Assembly (NCBI RefSeq): GCF_938039205.1
Contig: NZ_CALHVM010000026.1
Coordinates: 1-57,969, forward strand
Direction: 5' to 3'
Source: an uncultured Campylobacter sp.
Lineage (GTDB): Bacteria > Campylobacterota > Campylobacteria > Campylobacterales > Campylobacteraceae
Length of the DNA stretch: 57,969 bases
Below, in pieces: positions 50,195-57,969 of this stretch (position 1 is the first letter of the stretch; the number at the start of each line of letters is the position of its first letter). The translations under genes and the position numbers were made by a program. The notes under the pieces were generated by a model, which was given only the letters and a program-made list of their open reading frames with translations, was not told the origin of the DNA and did no database searches.

Positions 50195-50776
50195 ATGGAA
50201 CGAAATTTAAAAAAAGTAGAGCGATTTTTCGGTAAATTAGGCGACGTCACGGGCTACGTCTGTATACTCGTGATGTTTTTGATGATCGCGGACGTTTTTT
50301 TTAATGTCACGGCGAGATATTTTTTCAAATACGGCAACGTAGGCCTGCAAGAGCTTGAGTGGCATTTTTTTAGCATCATAATCCTGCTTGGCATGAGCTA
50401 CGCGCTAAAAGACGACGCGCACGTGCGAGTGGATATATTTTATGAAAAGATGAGCGTAAAGAAAAGAGCGCTCATAAATATGGCTGGCGTTATCCTTTTT
50501 ATCCTGCCGCTTGCGCTTTTAGTCGCGTGGCTGAGCTGGGACTACGTCGTGGAGGCGTATGAGAGCGGCGAAGGTAGCGCGGATCCCGGCGGCTTGCCGT
50601 ATCGCTGGGTTATCAAGGCCTTTATCCCGTTTAGCTTTTGGCTGCTTATATTTTTTAGCGTCGGCTACTTTATAAAGTGGCTAAACGTCTATCTGGACGC
50701 TCGTTCAAATTTAAGCGAGGCGGGCAAATTTGACGCAAATTTAAACCAAACTGCGCAACAAGGAGAGGGAAAATGA
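50195..50776 (+). CDS. dctQ: TRAP transporter small membrane subunit
   Basis: A 193-residue membrane protein of the DctQ family. Four helices lie at about 20-41, 53-70, 92-112 and 145-165, and the family's LQELEWHFFSIIILLGMSYALK and HVRVDIFYEKM motifs are evident. DctQ pairs with DctM to form the membrane part of a TRAP transporter driven by a sodium gradient. ATG 50195 directly follows the NSS stop (spacing 0), with GGGGAG before it. It overlaps dctM by 4 bases (ATGA). Confidence 0.93.
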   Translation: MERNLKKVERFFGKLGDVTGYVCILVMFLMIADVFFNVTARYFFKYGNVGLQELEWHFFSIIILLGMSYALKDDAHVRVDIFYEKMSVKKRALINMAGVILFILPLALLVAWLSWDYVVEAYESGEGSADPGGLPYRWVIKAFIPFSFWLLIFFSVGYFIKWLNVYLDARSNLSEAGKFDANLNQTAQQGEGK

Positions 50777-52098
50777 CCGGTATCGTAATGTTTTTAGCCG
50801 CGCTTTTTATGCTTGCTATCGGCTTTAGCGTCGCATTTACATTTGGCGCGATAGCCGTCATTTTCGGACTCATCGGCGGCATGGTCGAGAGCTTTGGCGA
50901 CGGCAACGGCTTTATAGGCGGGCTTGAGATATTTAAAGAGACGTTTAACTTCATGCCTTACCGCATCTACTCGATAATGGAAAATAAAATCCTCATCGCC
51001 GTGCCGCTTTTTGTTTTTATGGGCATTATTTTGCAAAAGACCAAGCTAGCCGAGAGATTGCTCGAGTCTATGGCGTTTTTATTCGGCGAGATTCGCGGCG
51101 GCGTGGCAATTAGCACAGTTTTGGTGGGCGCGCTGCTAGCCGCATCTACGGGCGTTGTGGGCGCTAGCGTCGTAGCCATGGGCGTTATGAGCCTACCCGT
51201 GATGCTAAAGTACAACTACAACAAGGCTCTAGGCTGCGGCACTATCTGCGCTTCGGGAACGCTTGGACAGATCATCCCGCCTTCTATCGTTCTAATTATC
51301 CTAGGCGACGTCTTTACGGTGCCTGTGGGCGATCTTTTCCGAGAGGCGATATATCCGGGACTTGCGCTAGTTGGTGCTTATGTAGCTTATATTCTCATCG
51401 TAGCTTACGTGAAAAAGGACTACGCGCCGCCCGTCGTAGTAGAGAGCGATGTGCCTAAATCAAAGCAAATTTTAAACGCTATCCTTGCGATTTTGCCGCC
51501 GCTAGTACTTGTCGTGTTGGTGCTCGGCTCGATATTTGAAGGCATCGCTACGCCGACGGAGAGCTCGGCGTTTGGCTGCGTGGGTGCGATCTTGCTTTCG
51601 GTTTTTTACAGAACTTTTTCGTTTAAGATGCTAAAAGAAGCACTCGAAGAGAGCGTCAAAACTACGGCCGTCGTCTTTACTATCCTTATCGGCGCGACAG
51701 CATTTTCGATGGTGTTTAGCTACACCGGCGGCGACGAGATAGTTGAAGAAGTGATGTCTAGTTTGCCGGGAGAAAAATGGGGCTTTATTATCTTAGCCAT
51801 GATTACGATTTTTGCGCTAGGATTTTTTATAGACTTCGTCGAGATTTCGTATATCGTGCTACCGATCTTGGCGCCGATTGCCGTAAATTTAGGCATAAAT
51901 CCGCTATATTTCGCCATCGTTATCGCGATGAATTTACAGACTTCGTTTCTCACTCCTCCGTTTGGCTTTAGCCTCTTTTATCTAAAAGGCGTGGCGCCGG
52001 CAGAGGTCAAGACGTCCGACATCTACCGCGGCGTGGTGCCCTTTATCGCGATACAAATTTTAGTTCTGATCATCTTTACGATCATCTTGCTAGGCTAA
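50773..52098 (+). CDS. dctM: TRAP transporter large membrane subunit
   Basis: A 441-residue membrane protein of the DctM family with about 12 helices. Seen: the PLFVFMGIILQKTKLAERLLE segment, ASTGVVGASVVAMGVMSLPVML, the conserved GTLGQIIPPSIVLIILGD and, near the C-terminus, ATPTESSAFG and LQTSFLTPPFGFSLFYLKG. The pair dctQM lacks an adjacent dctP; the only receptor in the window is at 21926-22981. It lies between the NSS pair and the DUF4139 gene. Confidence 0.94.
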   Translation: MTGIVMFLAALFMLAIGFSVAFTFGAIAVIFGLIGGMVESFGDGNGFIGGLEIFKETFNFMPYRIYSIMENKILIAVPLFVFMGIILQKTKLAERLLESMAFLFGEIRGGVAISTVLVGALLAASTGVVGASVVAMGVMSLPVMLKYNYNKALGCGTICASGTLGQIIPPSIVLIILGDVFTVPVGDLFREAIYPGLALVGAYVAYILIVAYVKKDYAPPVVVESDVPKSKQILNAILAILPPLVLVVLVLGSIFEGIATPTESSAFGCVGAILLSVFYRTFSFKMLKEALEESVKTTAVVFTILIGATAFSMVFSYTGGDEIVEEVMSSLPGEKWGFIILAMITIFALGFFIDFVEISYIVLPILAPIAVNLGINPLYFAIVIAMNLQTSFLTPPFGFSLFYLKGVAPAEVKTSDIYRGVVPFIAIQILVLIIFTIILLG

Positions 52099-52116
52099 AA
52101 TTTATCTTTGTAAGGC

Positions 52117-52122
52117 TATAAT
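52117..52122 (+). promoter_or_regulatory. -10 box of the DUF4139-like gene
   Basis: A TATAAT preceded by GGC, 28 bases before the ATG, with AAAGGAGAG as ribosome site. Confidence 0.55.
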
Positions 52123-52149
52123 CTCTTAAATTTACCCAAAGGAGAGAAA

Positions 52150-53580
52150 ATGAGAGAGATAGCCTTAGTTTCGGCGTTTGCGCTGATAGCGAGCGCCGAA
52201 AGTAACCTGATAGAAATCTACAAAAACGCCTCATTTATCCATCAAAACTTCACCGACCAAAAAAGCGAATTTAGCCTAAATTTGCCCGATTTCGTCGGGC
52301 TTGAGGATATCGACGTGGCTGCGTCGTGCGAGCTTCTAAGTCTAAATTTAAACGAAGCAAAGCCCGCAGAAAACGAGGCCTACGCTAAATTTAAGCAAAA
52401 CGAAAAAGAGCTTGAGGAGCTAAACGACAAGCTAAACGCACTAAATTCCAAAAACGCTTTTTTAAATAATTTTCCGGCCTTTAAAGAGCAAAGCGTCGCA
52501 AATTTGGACGCCGACGGCGATAAATTTTACGAAGCGGTGCTAAAAAATCTAGCTCAAATTTCGCAAACCAAAAAGCAAATCGACGAGCTGAAAAAGAAAA
52601 TGAACAAGGCTGAGGTTAAAAATTTTCAAAAGCTTGATTTGAAATTTGAATGCGACCCAAAACAGGTCAAGATCTCCTATCCCGTGAGCGTTAGCGTAAA
52701 TTTGAAAAATAAAATCCATGCCGACGTCGCAAAAGGCAAGGTCGAAATCTCGCAAAATTTAACCGTGACAAATCCTCTGGGCATCGATCTAAACTCCCTA
52801 ACCATCGCGCTTTATCCGTTTTACTACTCGTCAAATTTGACGCCCGCGCCGTTTTATCCGCGCTACGAAGGCAAACCGGCGCCGCGAAATATGATGCCGC
52901 TAGCAGCCGCGCCGATGATGGAGGCTAGTGCCGATATGGCGCCGCGAAAGGCATACGCAAAGAAAAATAGCGTCAAAGACGTGCAAGCCAACAACGATCA
53001 AAACGCGCTCGCAAACGCGTGGCGAATCGAGGGCGTGAGTCTAAAAGCGGACGAAACGGCGGACTTTGCCTACGACAAGCAGAGTCTGGATGCTAAATTT
53101 GACCTCGTGATCGACGGCTACGGCAGCGCGGGCGCGTTCGTTAGGGCCGCGTTTAAGCCCGAGAGAAGCATAGAGGGCGCGCAAAGCGAGTTTAAGATTG
53201 ACGGTATAAATATCGGCAAAAGATACGTAGGATACGCCGCTGGTGAGGAGGCGAAGGAGTTTTTCGGCAAAAACGAGCTTGTTAGCGTGAAAAAAGAAGC
53301 TAACGGCGAATATACGAAGGAGTCGTTTTTCGGCTCGAAAAACAAGATCTCGCGCGGGTATAAATACAGCATCAAAAACGGCTCGAAGCTCGCTTGGGAC
53401 GTGGTTTTAGAGGAGCAAGTGCCCGTCAGCGCGCACGAGAGCGTAAGCGTGAGCGTGAAAAACGACCCGAAAGAAAACGAGATAGGTAAAGACGGCAAGG
53501 TAACGTGGAAATTTGCGCTTAAGCCAAATGAGAGTAAGGAAGTAAATTTCTCATATGAGTTAACCAAGCCGAGCGAATAA
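52150..53580 (+). CDS. Exported DUF4139-like protein
   Basis: A 476-residue protein with a signal peptide (about 1-16, ALIASAES). The N-terminal domain (to about 75) is followed by a coiled coil (about 80-155, FKQNEKELEELNDKLNALN...), a middle beta region, a Pro/Met/Ala-rich insert (about 240-275) and a C-terminal DUF4139-type beta domain (VSVKKEANGEYTKESFFGSK, YKYSIKNGSKLAWDVVLEEQVP). Relatives are sometimes called mucoidy inhibitor A; the function is unknown. Periplasmic or outer-membrane-associated. It is followed by structured element C. Confidence 0.83.
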   Translation: MREIALVSAFALIASAESNLIEIYKNASFIHQNFTDQKSEFSLNLPDFVGLEDIDVAASCELLSLNLNEAKPAENEAYAKFKQNEKELEELNDKLNALNSKNAFLNNFPAFKEQSVANLDADGDKFYEAVLKNLAQISQTKKQIDELKKKMNKAEVKNFQKLDLKFECDPKQVKISYPVSVSVNLKNKIHADVAKGKVEISQNLTVTNPLGIDLNSLTIALYPFYYSSNLTPAPFYPRYEGKPAPRNMMPLAAAPMMEASADMAPRKAYAKKNSVKDVQANNDQNALANAWRIEGVSLKADETADFAYDKQSLDAKFDLVIDGYGSAGAFVRAAFKPERSIEGAQSEFKIDGINIGKRYVGYAAGEEAKEFFGKNELVSVKKEANGEYTKESFFGSKNKISRGYKYSIKNGSKLAWDVVLEEQVPVSAHESVSVSVKNDPKENEIGKDGKVTWKFALKPNESKEVNFSYELTKPSE

Positions 53581-53596
53581 GATTGTAAATTTCTTG

Positions 53597-54232
53597 TTGC
53601 GGCTTGTCTTTTGAGTGTCTTTGAATGAGCTAGAAATTTTCTCCCTCGATGAACTACATGTTCTATCTTCGGCCGAAAATTTCGTCGCAACATTCAAATC
53701 CATCTCAAAATAAGCGTAGCGTTTTTGCGAAGCAAAATGTTTCTACAAAATACTTCGCCTTATCGTTTTACGTTCAAATTTGCGAATTTCGGCTTCAAAT
53801 TTTATCCACCGAGACCCGCATCTTGAAAATGTAAATTTAAAATACGCGGCACGTCAGCGCCAAATTTAACCTGCACGCAGTGCAGCAACTTCTAACGTGC
53901 AGTGGGGTTAGAGAGGGCATGGGAGAGAGTCTGCTTTGCAGTTGCGAGGCAAAGCCGAAGCAAAGGAAGGCGACGCTCTACTTTGCTTCGCTCGTAGCTG
54001 CAAGCAGACCGTAAGTAGAGCCCCTTCCTCTCCCAAAGAAAAGAAAACAGATAAATTGCTAAGGAGCTCTTTTGCTTCGGTTTTACCTCACTTTGCGCTT
54101 GCACTTCCTTTGGGGGTTGCCAACAGAGCGCCATCCACCCCCCCCCTCCATCTCTTTTACATGAAGCAAAAAACCTAAAATTAACCAAGCCAAATTTACT
54201 ATCGTCGAGATGCTGGTCTCGGCGAGTAAAAT
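53597..54232 (+). repeat. Dispersed structured intergenic element (copy C)
   Basis: Starts 17 bases after the DUF4139 stop with TTGCGGCTTGTCT, as in copy B at 5891. It contains the shared middle blocks (53688-53712, and TACTTCGCCTTATC with TTTACGTTCAAATTTG around 53751-53782), the CACCGAGACCCGCATCTTG block (around 53808-53826) and the inverted GGTCTCGGCGAGTAAAATTT end (around 54214-54233). Inside: a CTGCACG/CGTGCAG stem (53871-53877 with 53896-53902), the outer stem 53921-53927 with 54028-54034, a long imperfect arm 53929-53948 with 53991-54009, and a perfect 10-bp inner stem 53956-53965 with 53981-53990. Function unknown. Confidence 0.65.
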
Positions 54233-54292
54233 TTGCTAAATTTATCTCGGTCAAATTTGCCAAATTTATCCATAAAATTTAACCTGCAAAAG

Positions 54293-55300
54293 CTAAAAAC
54301 CAAACTCAGCGTAAAATTCGTTCAGGTAGTCAGAGTAGTAGGTATTGCCGTTTCTGGCGTCAAATTTGCCCGCCAGCTCCAAAGCCGTTTTGTAGTCGTT
54401 TTCGTCGCCAAACGCGCTAACTGCGATGAAAAATCGCAGGTCGTTTAGATCGTCGTTGCCCTCAAGGATCGCCGCAGAGTGCTTGCGCGCTAAGTTTAGC
54501 GCCGTCTCGCGCTCATCTAGCCTAACGGCGATCTCGATGAGCGGGGCGACCATGTTTATAACGCGCGGATTTGACTCGATCGTCGCCGCGGCCTTTGGTA
54601 GCAGGGTTTTTGCCTCTTCTATCTTGCCTGTTTTAATCATGCTAAAAAGTATCGGCGCGTAGGTCGTGTGAGGTACTTCGGCACAAGTTAGCTCGCCTGA
54701 GAGTATCGGCGCGGCAAGCTCCAGCGCCGCTGCGTGCTCGCCGGCAAAATTTAAATAGGCGATCTCACCCGATGCCTCGCATGCTTCGCAGTCGGCCATA
54801 TCGTCTTTGGCGAGCTTTTTCCACAGTTCGTAGTTTGCCTTCGCCTCTCTAGCATCGCCCATGTCGATGTTTTGATTCATCAAGGCCTTGTAGTAGGCAG
54901 CCAGCGAGAGCTCCATGCGCTCGTAGTAAAACAGCATCGCTTCGTTTGCCTCGTCTATGAGTTTCTTTTCGATCACGGAGCTTTGAGCGACGCCCGAGAC
55001 GATCCATTTAAATTTCCACAGGCAGTCTACAAAGTCGTCGAAATTTGGATATTCGCTCTCGTTTTCTTTTAAATTTTGCACGATATAGTTCGTGAGCCAC
55101 ATTAGCGCCCTCGTTCTTAAAAATGCGCCGAATTTTTCAAAATCGCCGTTTAAAACAAAGTCGCAAATTTGCGCGGCAAACGCCAAATCCTGCGCCTCTA
55201 CGGCGTCTCTTATCTCGTCAAACAAAAACTCTTCTTTATCCGCTAATCTATCAAATTCTTTTAGCTTTTTATAAAGTTCTTCTAGCGTGCGCTCTTGCAT
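54293..55300 (-). CDS. Helical-repeat (TPR-like) protein of unknown function
   Basis: A 335-residue soluble, acidic, almost wholly helical protein with no signal peptide. The alternating helices (for example IDMGDAREAKANYELWKKLA, GEHAAALELAAPIL, GKIEEAKTLLPKAA, DERETALNLARKHSA, NDYKTALELAGKF) have TPR-like spacing, so a protein-binding scaffold is likely. A CEAC motif is present at about residues 175-178. GGAAG precedes ATG 55300 (minus). It is divergent from pycB and convergent with the DUF4139 gene across element C. I do not recognise the family. Confidence 0.78.
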   Translation of the reverse strand: MQERTLEELYKKLKEFDRLADKEEFLFDEIRDAVEAQDLAFAAQICDFVLNGDFEKFGAFLRTRALMWLTNYIVQNLKENESEYPNFDDFVDCLWKFKWIVSGVAQSSVIEKKLIDEANEAMLFYYERMELSLAAYYKALMNQNIDMGDAREAKANYELWKKLAKDDMADCEACEASGEIAYLNFAGEHAAALELAAPILSGELTCAEVPHTTYAPILFSMIKTGKIEEAKTLLPKAAATIESNPRVINMVAPLIEIAVRLDERETALNLARKHSAAILEGNDDLNDLRFFIAVSAFGDENDYKTALELAGKFDARNGNTYYSDYLNEFYAEFGF

Positions 55301-55409
55301 TTGCTTCCCTCGTTAAACATTTTTGTGATAATGCTTTGATTTTATTATATCCACTTAATCTAAAACTAGGTAAAATTAGCACGATTTTGAAATTTGACAA
55401 GGCGGCAAA

Positions 55410-57230
55410 ATGGCGAAAAAATTTATAGACGTTATGGATACTACCTTTAGAGACGGCTTTCAGTCGGTTTTCGGCGCGCGCGTGGCGATGGCTGATTTTT
55501 TGCCCGCGGTTAGCGCGGCTAAAGAGGCCGGTATAACGCACTTTGAGTTCGGCGGCGGGGCGCGGTTTCAGAGCCTTTATTTTTATTTGAACGAAGACGC
55601 GTTTGCGATGATGGATAAATTTCGCGAAACGGTCGGACCTGAGGCAAATCTGCAAACTCTAAGCCGCGGCGTAAATACCGTGACGCTAGATACGGGCAGC
55701 CGCGAGCTGGTTGATCTGCACGCAAAGCTCTTTAAAAAACACGGCACGACCACGATACGAAACTTCGACGCGTTAAACGACGTGGAAAATTTAAAATATT
55801 CGGGCGAACGTATCGCTCATCACGGACTAAAGCACGAAGTGGTCGTCACGATGATGGACCTGCCTGCGGGCTGTTCGGGCGCGCACGACGTGGCGTTTTA
55901 CGAGCGGATTTTGCGTGAAATTTTAGACGCGGGCATCCCGTATCACAGCGTTTGTTTCAAAGACGCCAGCGGCACCTCTAGCCCGCAAAAAGTGTATGAA
56001 ACTATCAAAATGGCTCGCAAACTCCTCCCGCAAGATACTCACATCAGACTCCACACCCACGAAACCGCAGGCGTTAGCGTCGCTTGCTATATGGCCGCTC
56101 TAGAAGCCGGAGCAGACGGCATCGATCTAGCCGCAAGCCCGGTTAGCGGCGGCACCAGCCAGCCAGATATCCTAACTATGCTGCATGCCGTTAAGGGTAA
56201 AAACTACGATTTGGGTGGGCTTGACGTGGAGAAAATCTTAAAATACGAAAGCGTGCTGGGTGAATGCTTGAAAGATTATTTCCTGCCGCCCGAGGCCGTG
56301 CAGGTTAGCCCGCTCATCCCGTTTAGCCCGATGCCAGGCGGCGCGCTAACGGCAAATACTCAAATGATGCGCGATAATAATATCTTGGATAAATTTCCAG
56401 AAGTCATCCTAGCGATGCGCGAAGTCGTGCAAAAGGGCGGCTACGGCACGAGCGTGACGCCTGTGAGCCAGTTTTATTTTCAGCAGGCATTTAACAACGT
56501 AATGTTCGGTCCGTGGAAAAAGATCGCCGAAGGCTACGGCAAAATGGTACTAGGCTACTTCGGTAAAACGCCTGTGGAGCCAGATAAGAGCGTGGTTAAG
56601 CTAGCTAGCGAGCAGCTAAATTTAAAGCCGACCAAAGAGCACGCCATGGATATCGCGGACAAAGACGAGAGCAAGTCGCTTAAATTTACGCGCGAGCTAC
56701 TCAAAAAAGAGGGCATCGAGCCTAGCGAGGAAAATATCTTTATCGCTGCGGCGTGCAAGGAAAAAGGCATCGCGTTTTTAAAAGGCGAAGGCAAAGTAAA
56801 TATCCGAAAAAAATCGACAAACGCGGGCGAAACGAGCGTGCCGACCCCTCGCGCGAAAATTCCGATAAACGAAAAATACAGCGTCACCGTAAACGGCAAA
56901 AAATTTGACGTCGAGGTCGCGGACGCTGACGGCAAAGCCGAGATAAAAAGCGTAAAACCCGCAAGCGTAGCGCACATGCCGCCTCCGGAGCTCTCTCCGG
57001 CTAAAACGACCGGCGGCAGCGGCGAACCGGTAAAAAGCACGCTTCCAGGAAACGTGTTTAAAATCCTAGTCGCAGTGGGCGATAGCGTGAAAAAGGGACA
57101 AAGGATGTTCGTGCTAGAGGCCATGAAGATGGAAATAGACGTAAACGCTCCAAAAGACGGGCTGGTAACGTCTATCGAGGTACAGCAAGGACAAACCGTG
57201 GCAAACGGTCAAATTTTAGCAAAAATTTAA
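55410..57230 (+). CDS. pycB: Pyruvate carboxylase subunit B (biotin carrier and carboxyltransferase)
   Basis: Carries the carboxyltransferase and biotin-carrier parts of a two-subunit pyruvate carboxylase (or oxaloacetate decarboxylase alpha). The 606 residues start with the HMGL-like domain (MDTTFRDGFQSVFGARV; FKDASGTSSPQKVYE; HTHETAGVSVACY), then a conserved carboxylase domain, a Pro/Gly linker and the biotinyl domain with EAMKMEID (biotin lysine K573). pycA is elsewhere, as in C. jejuni. Followed by pckA, so oxaloacetate made by PycAB can feed gluconeogenesis; the same gene order holds in C. jejuni. Confidence 0.93.
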   Translation: MAKKFIDVMDTTFRDGFQSVFGARVAMADFLPAVSAAKEAGITHFEFGGGARFQSLYFYLNEDAFAMMDKFRETVGPEANLQTLSRGVNTVTLDTGSRELVDLHAKLFKKHGTTTIRNFDALNDVENLKYSGERIAHHGLKHEVVVTMMDLPAGCSGAHDVAFYERILREILDAGIPYHSVCFKDASGTSSPQKVYETIKMARKLLPQDTHIRLHTHETAGVSVACYMAALEAGADGIDLAASPVSGGTSQPDILTMLHAVKGKNYDLGGLDVEKILKYESVLGECLKDYFLPPEAVQVSPLIPFSPMPGGALTANTQMMRDNNILDKFPEVILAMREVVQKGGYGTSVTPVSQFYFQQAFNNVMFGPWKKIAEGYGKMVLGYFGKTPVEPDKSVVKLASEQLNLKPTKEHAMDIADKDESKSLKFTRELLKKEGIEPSEENIFIAAACKEKGIAFLKGEGKVNIRKKSTNAGETSVPTPRAKIPINEKYSVTVNGKKFDVEVADADGKAEIKSVKPASVAHMPPPELSPAKTTGGSGEPVKSTLPGNVFKILVAVGDSVKKGQRMFVLEAMKMEIDVNAPKDGLVTSIEVQQGQTVANGQILAKI

Positions 57231-57248
57231 TCCAAAAAAGGAAGAAAA

Positions 57249-57969
57249 ATGGTAAACGAAATAGAAAAATTAGGTCTTAAGGATATCAAAAAAATCAACC
57301 ACAACCTAAGCTACGACGAGCTTTTCGAGCTTGAAAAGGCCATGGGCGAGGGACGCGTTAGCAGCAACGGCACTTTTATGGTGGATACCGGCATCTTTAC
57401 GGGTCGCAGCCCAAAGGATAAGTACTTCGTAAAGCAAGATCCGAGCCAAAAATACATCGCCTGGGGCAAGGTAAATCAGCCTATCTCAAAAGAGCTTTTC
57501 GATAAGCTTTTAGCCAAAGCTAAAGCCCAGCTAAGCGGCAAGGAAATCTTTATCCAAGACGCATTTTGCGGCGCTAGCGAAAAGAGTAAAAAATCGGTCC
57601 GCTTCGTAACCGAAGTCGCGTGGCAGGCGCATTTTGTTAAAAATATGTTCATCCGTCCAAGCGAGGCGGAGCTAGCTAAATTTAGCCCTGATTTCGTCGT
57701 TTATAACGCGTGCAAATGCAAAAACGAAGAGTGCAAAGAGCAGGGGCTAAACTCCGACGTTTTCGTTATCTTTAACGTCGAGGAAAACGTCGCGGTTATC
57801 GGCGGCACGTGGTACGGCGGCGAGATGAAAAAGGGCATTTTCTCGATGATGAACTACTGGTTGCCGCTTGAGGGCAAGCTAAGTATGCACTGCTCGGCAA
57901 ACGTGGGCAAGGACGGCGACACGGCGCTATTTTTCGGTCTAAGCGGCACGGGCAAAACGACGCTCTCGA
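57249..57969 (+). CDS. pckA: Phosphoenolpyruvate carboxykinase (ATP), 5' part
   Basis: Converts oxaloacetate and ATP to PEP. The first 240 residues are in the window and run off its end; the last visible residues are the P-loop GLSGTGKTTLS. Also seen: FTGRSPKDKYFV, the VFVIFNVEENVAVIGGTWYGGEMKKGIF metal/substrate region and NYWLPLEGKLSMHCSAN. AAAGGAAG is just before ATG 57249, 18 bases after pycB, so the two form a gluconeogenic operon. The truncation is from the window edge, not a mutation. Confidence 0.95.
   Translation, partial: MVNEIEKLGLKDIKKINHNLSYDELFELEKAMGEGRVSSNGTFMVDTGIFTGRSPKDKYFVKQDPSQKYIAWGKVNQPISKELFDKLLAKAKAQLSGKEIFIQDAFCGASEKSKKSVRFVTEVAWQAHFVKNMFIRPSEAELAKFSPDFVVYNACKCKNEECKEQGLNSDVFVIFNVEENVAVIGGTWYGGEMKKGIFSMMNYWLPLEGKLSMHCSANVGKDGDTALFFGLSGTGKTTLS

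Noticed and set aside
53701..54034. Integron attC site or retron RNA in the hairpins of copy C
   Set aside because: No GTTAGRC-type core sites, no integrase and no reverse transcriptase are near; a long rod alone is not enough.
53936..54178. 80-codon open frame inside copy C
   Set aside because: It runs through both arms of the long hairpin, has no ribosome site and its codon use follows the palindrome rather than a protein. The antisense frame 53892-54263 is rejected for the same reason.
1..57969. CRISPR array, rRNA genes or complete insertion sequences
   Set aside because: No regularly spaced direct repeats, no 16S/23S/5S-like stretch and no transposase frame were seen on reading through the window.

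Overview
The window is chromosomal DNA from a Campylobacter, most likely the oral/hydrogen-requiring group (C. rectus, C. showae, C. curvus, C. concisus) rather than C. jejuni. Reasons: gene order from memory matches C. jejuni in four blocks (coaX to aroE; recR-racS-racR-dnaJ; uvrC-guaA-purD-lptD-pnp; pckA-pycB-NSS-NSS-atpE). However, base composition is higher in GC than C. jejuni, and genes I do not expect there (pilT, a GGDEF-EAL protein, nhaD, a TRAP transporter, a short HisG) are inserted. Intergenic DNA is full of AAATTTG/CAAATTT words. Starts are often TTG or GTG.

Layout. 1-7048: tag and an MmcQ-like gene, a murC-membrane protein-mutS2 string, and a LysE-type exporter. 7116-9041: a membrane GGDEF-EAL protein with a broken GGDEF motif. 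9658-12778 (minus): a five-gene coupled string of YfgM-like protein, BamB-like lipoprotein, a small protein, coaX and hisG. 12902-20415 (plus): gatC, pilT, cvpA, fur, lysS, glyA, DUF1882, SPOR protein and aroE, mostly overlapping. Then pyk (minus, overlapping the aroE end) and dctP. 23271-25748 (minus): recR-racS-racR, divergent from dnaJ and a secreted Sel1/Hcp-like protein. 28041-30393 (minus): uvrC and a DciA-like gene, divergent from an unannotated 50-residue lipoprotein and nhaD. guaA follows.

33540-37655 is an accessory patch. It opens with two strikingly AT-rich genes, a DUF262 (ParB/Srx-like fold) protein and a HEPN RNase-like protein carrying an RNNIAH motif; this is the best candidate for a defence or toxin-type system. 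A cupin gene and a NYN/PIN-like protein with a duplicated 45-residue module and a long disordered linker follow. Core genes resume: hemD, purD, RDD protein, lptD, a phosphoribosyltransferase, pnp and a Usp protein. Last come tRNA-Leu(GAG) and atpE (minus), two tandem NSS transporters, dctQ-dctM, a DUF4139-like secreted protein, a helical-repeat protein (minus), pycB and the 5' part of pckA.

A second theme is non-coding. Two intergenic regions (5891-6330 after mutS2 and 53597-54232 after the DUF4139 gene) share a head, a middle block and inverted end sequences, and each encloses strong hairpins that differ in sequence but keep their pairing. A fragment of the same family lies at the window start. 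This looks like a dispersed structured element not explained by any gene.
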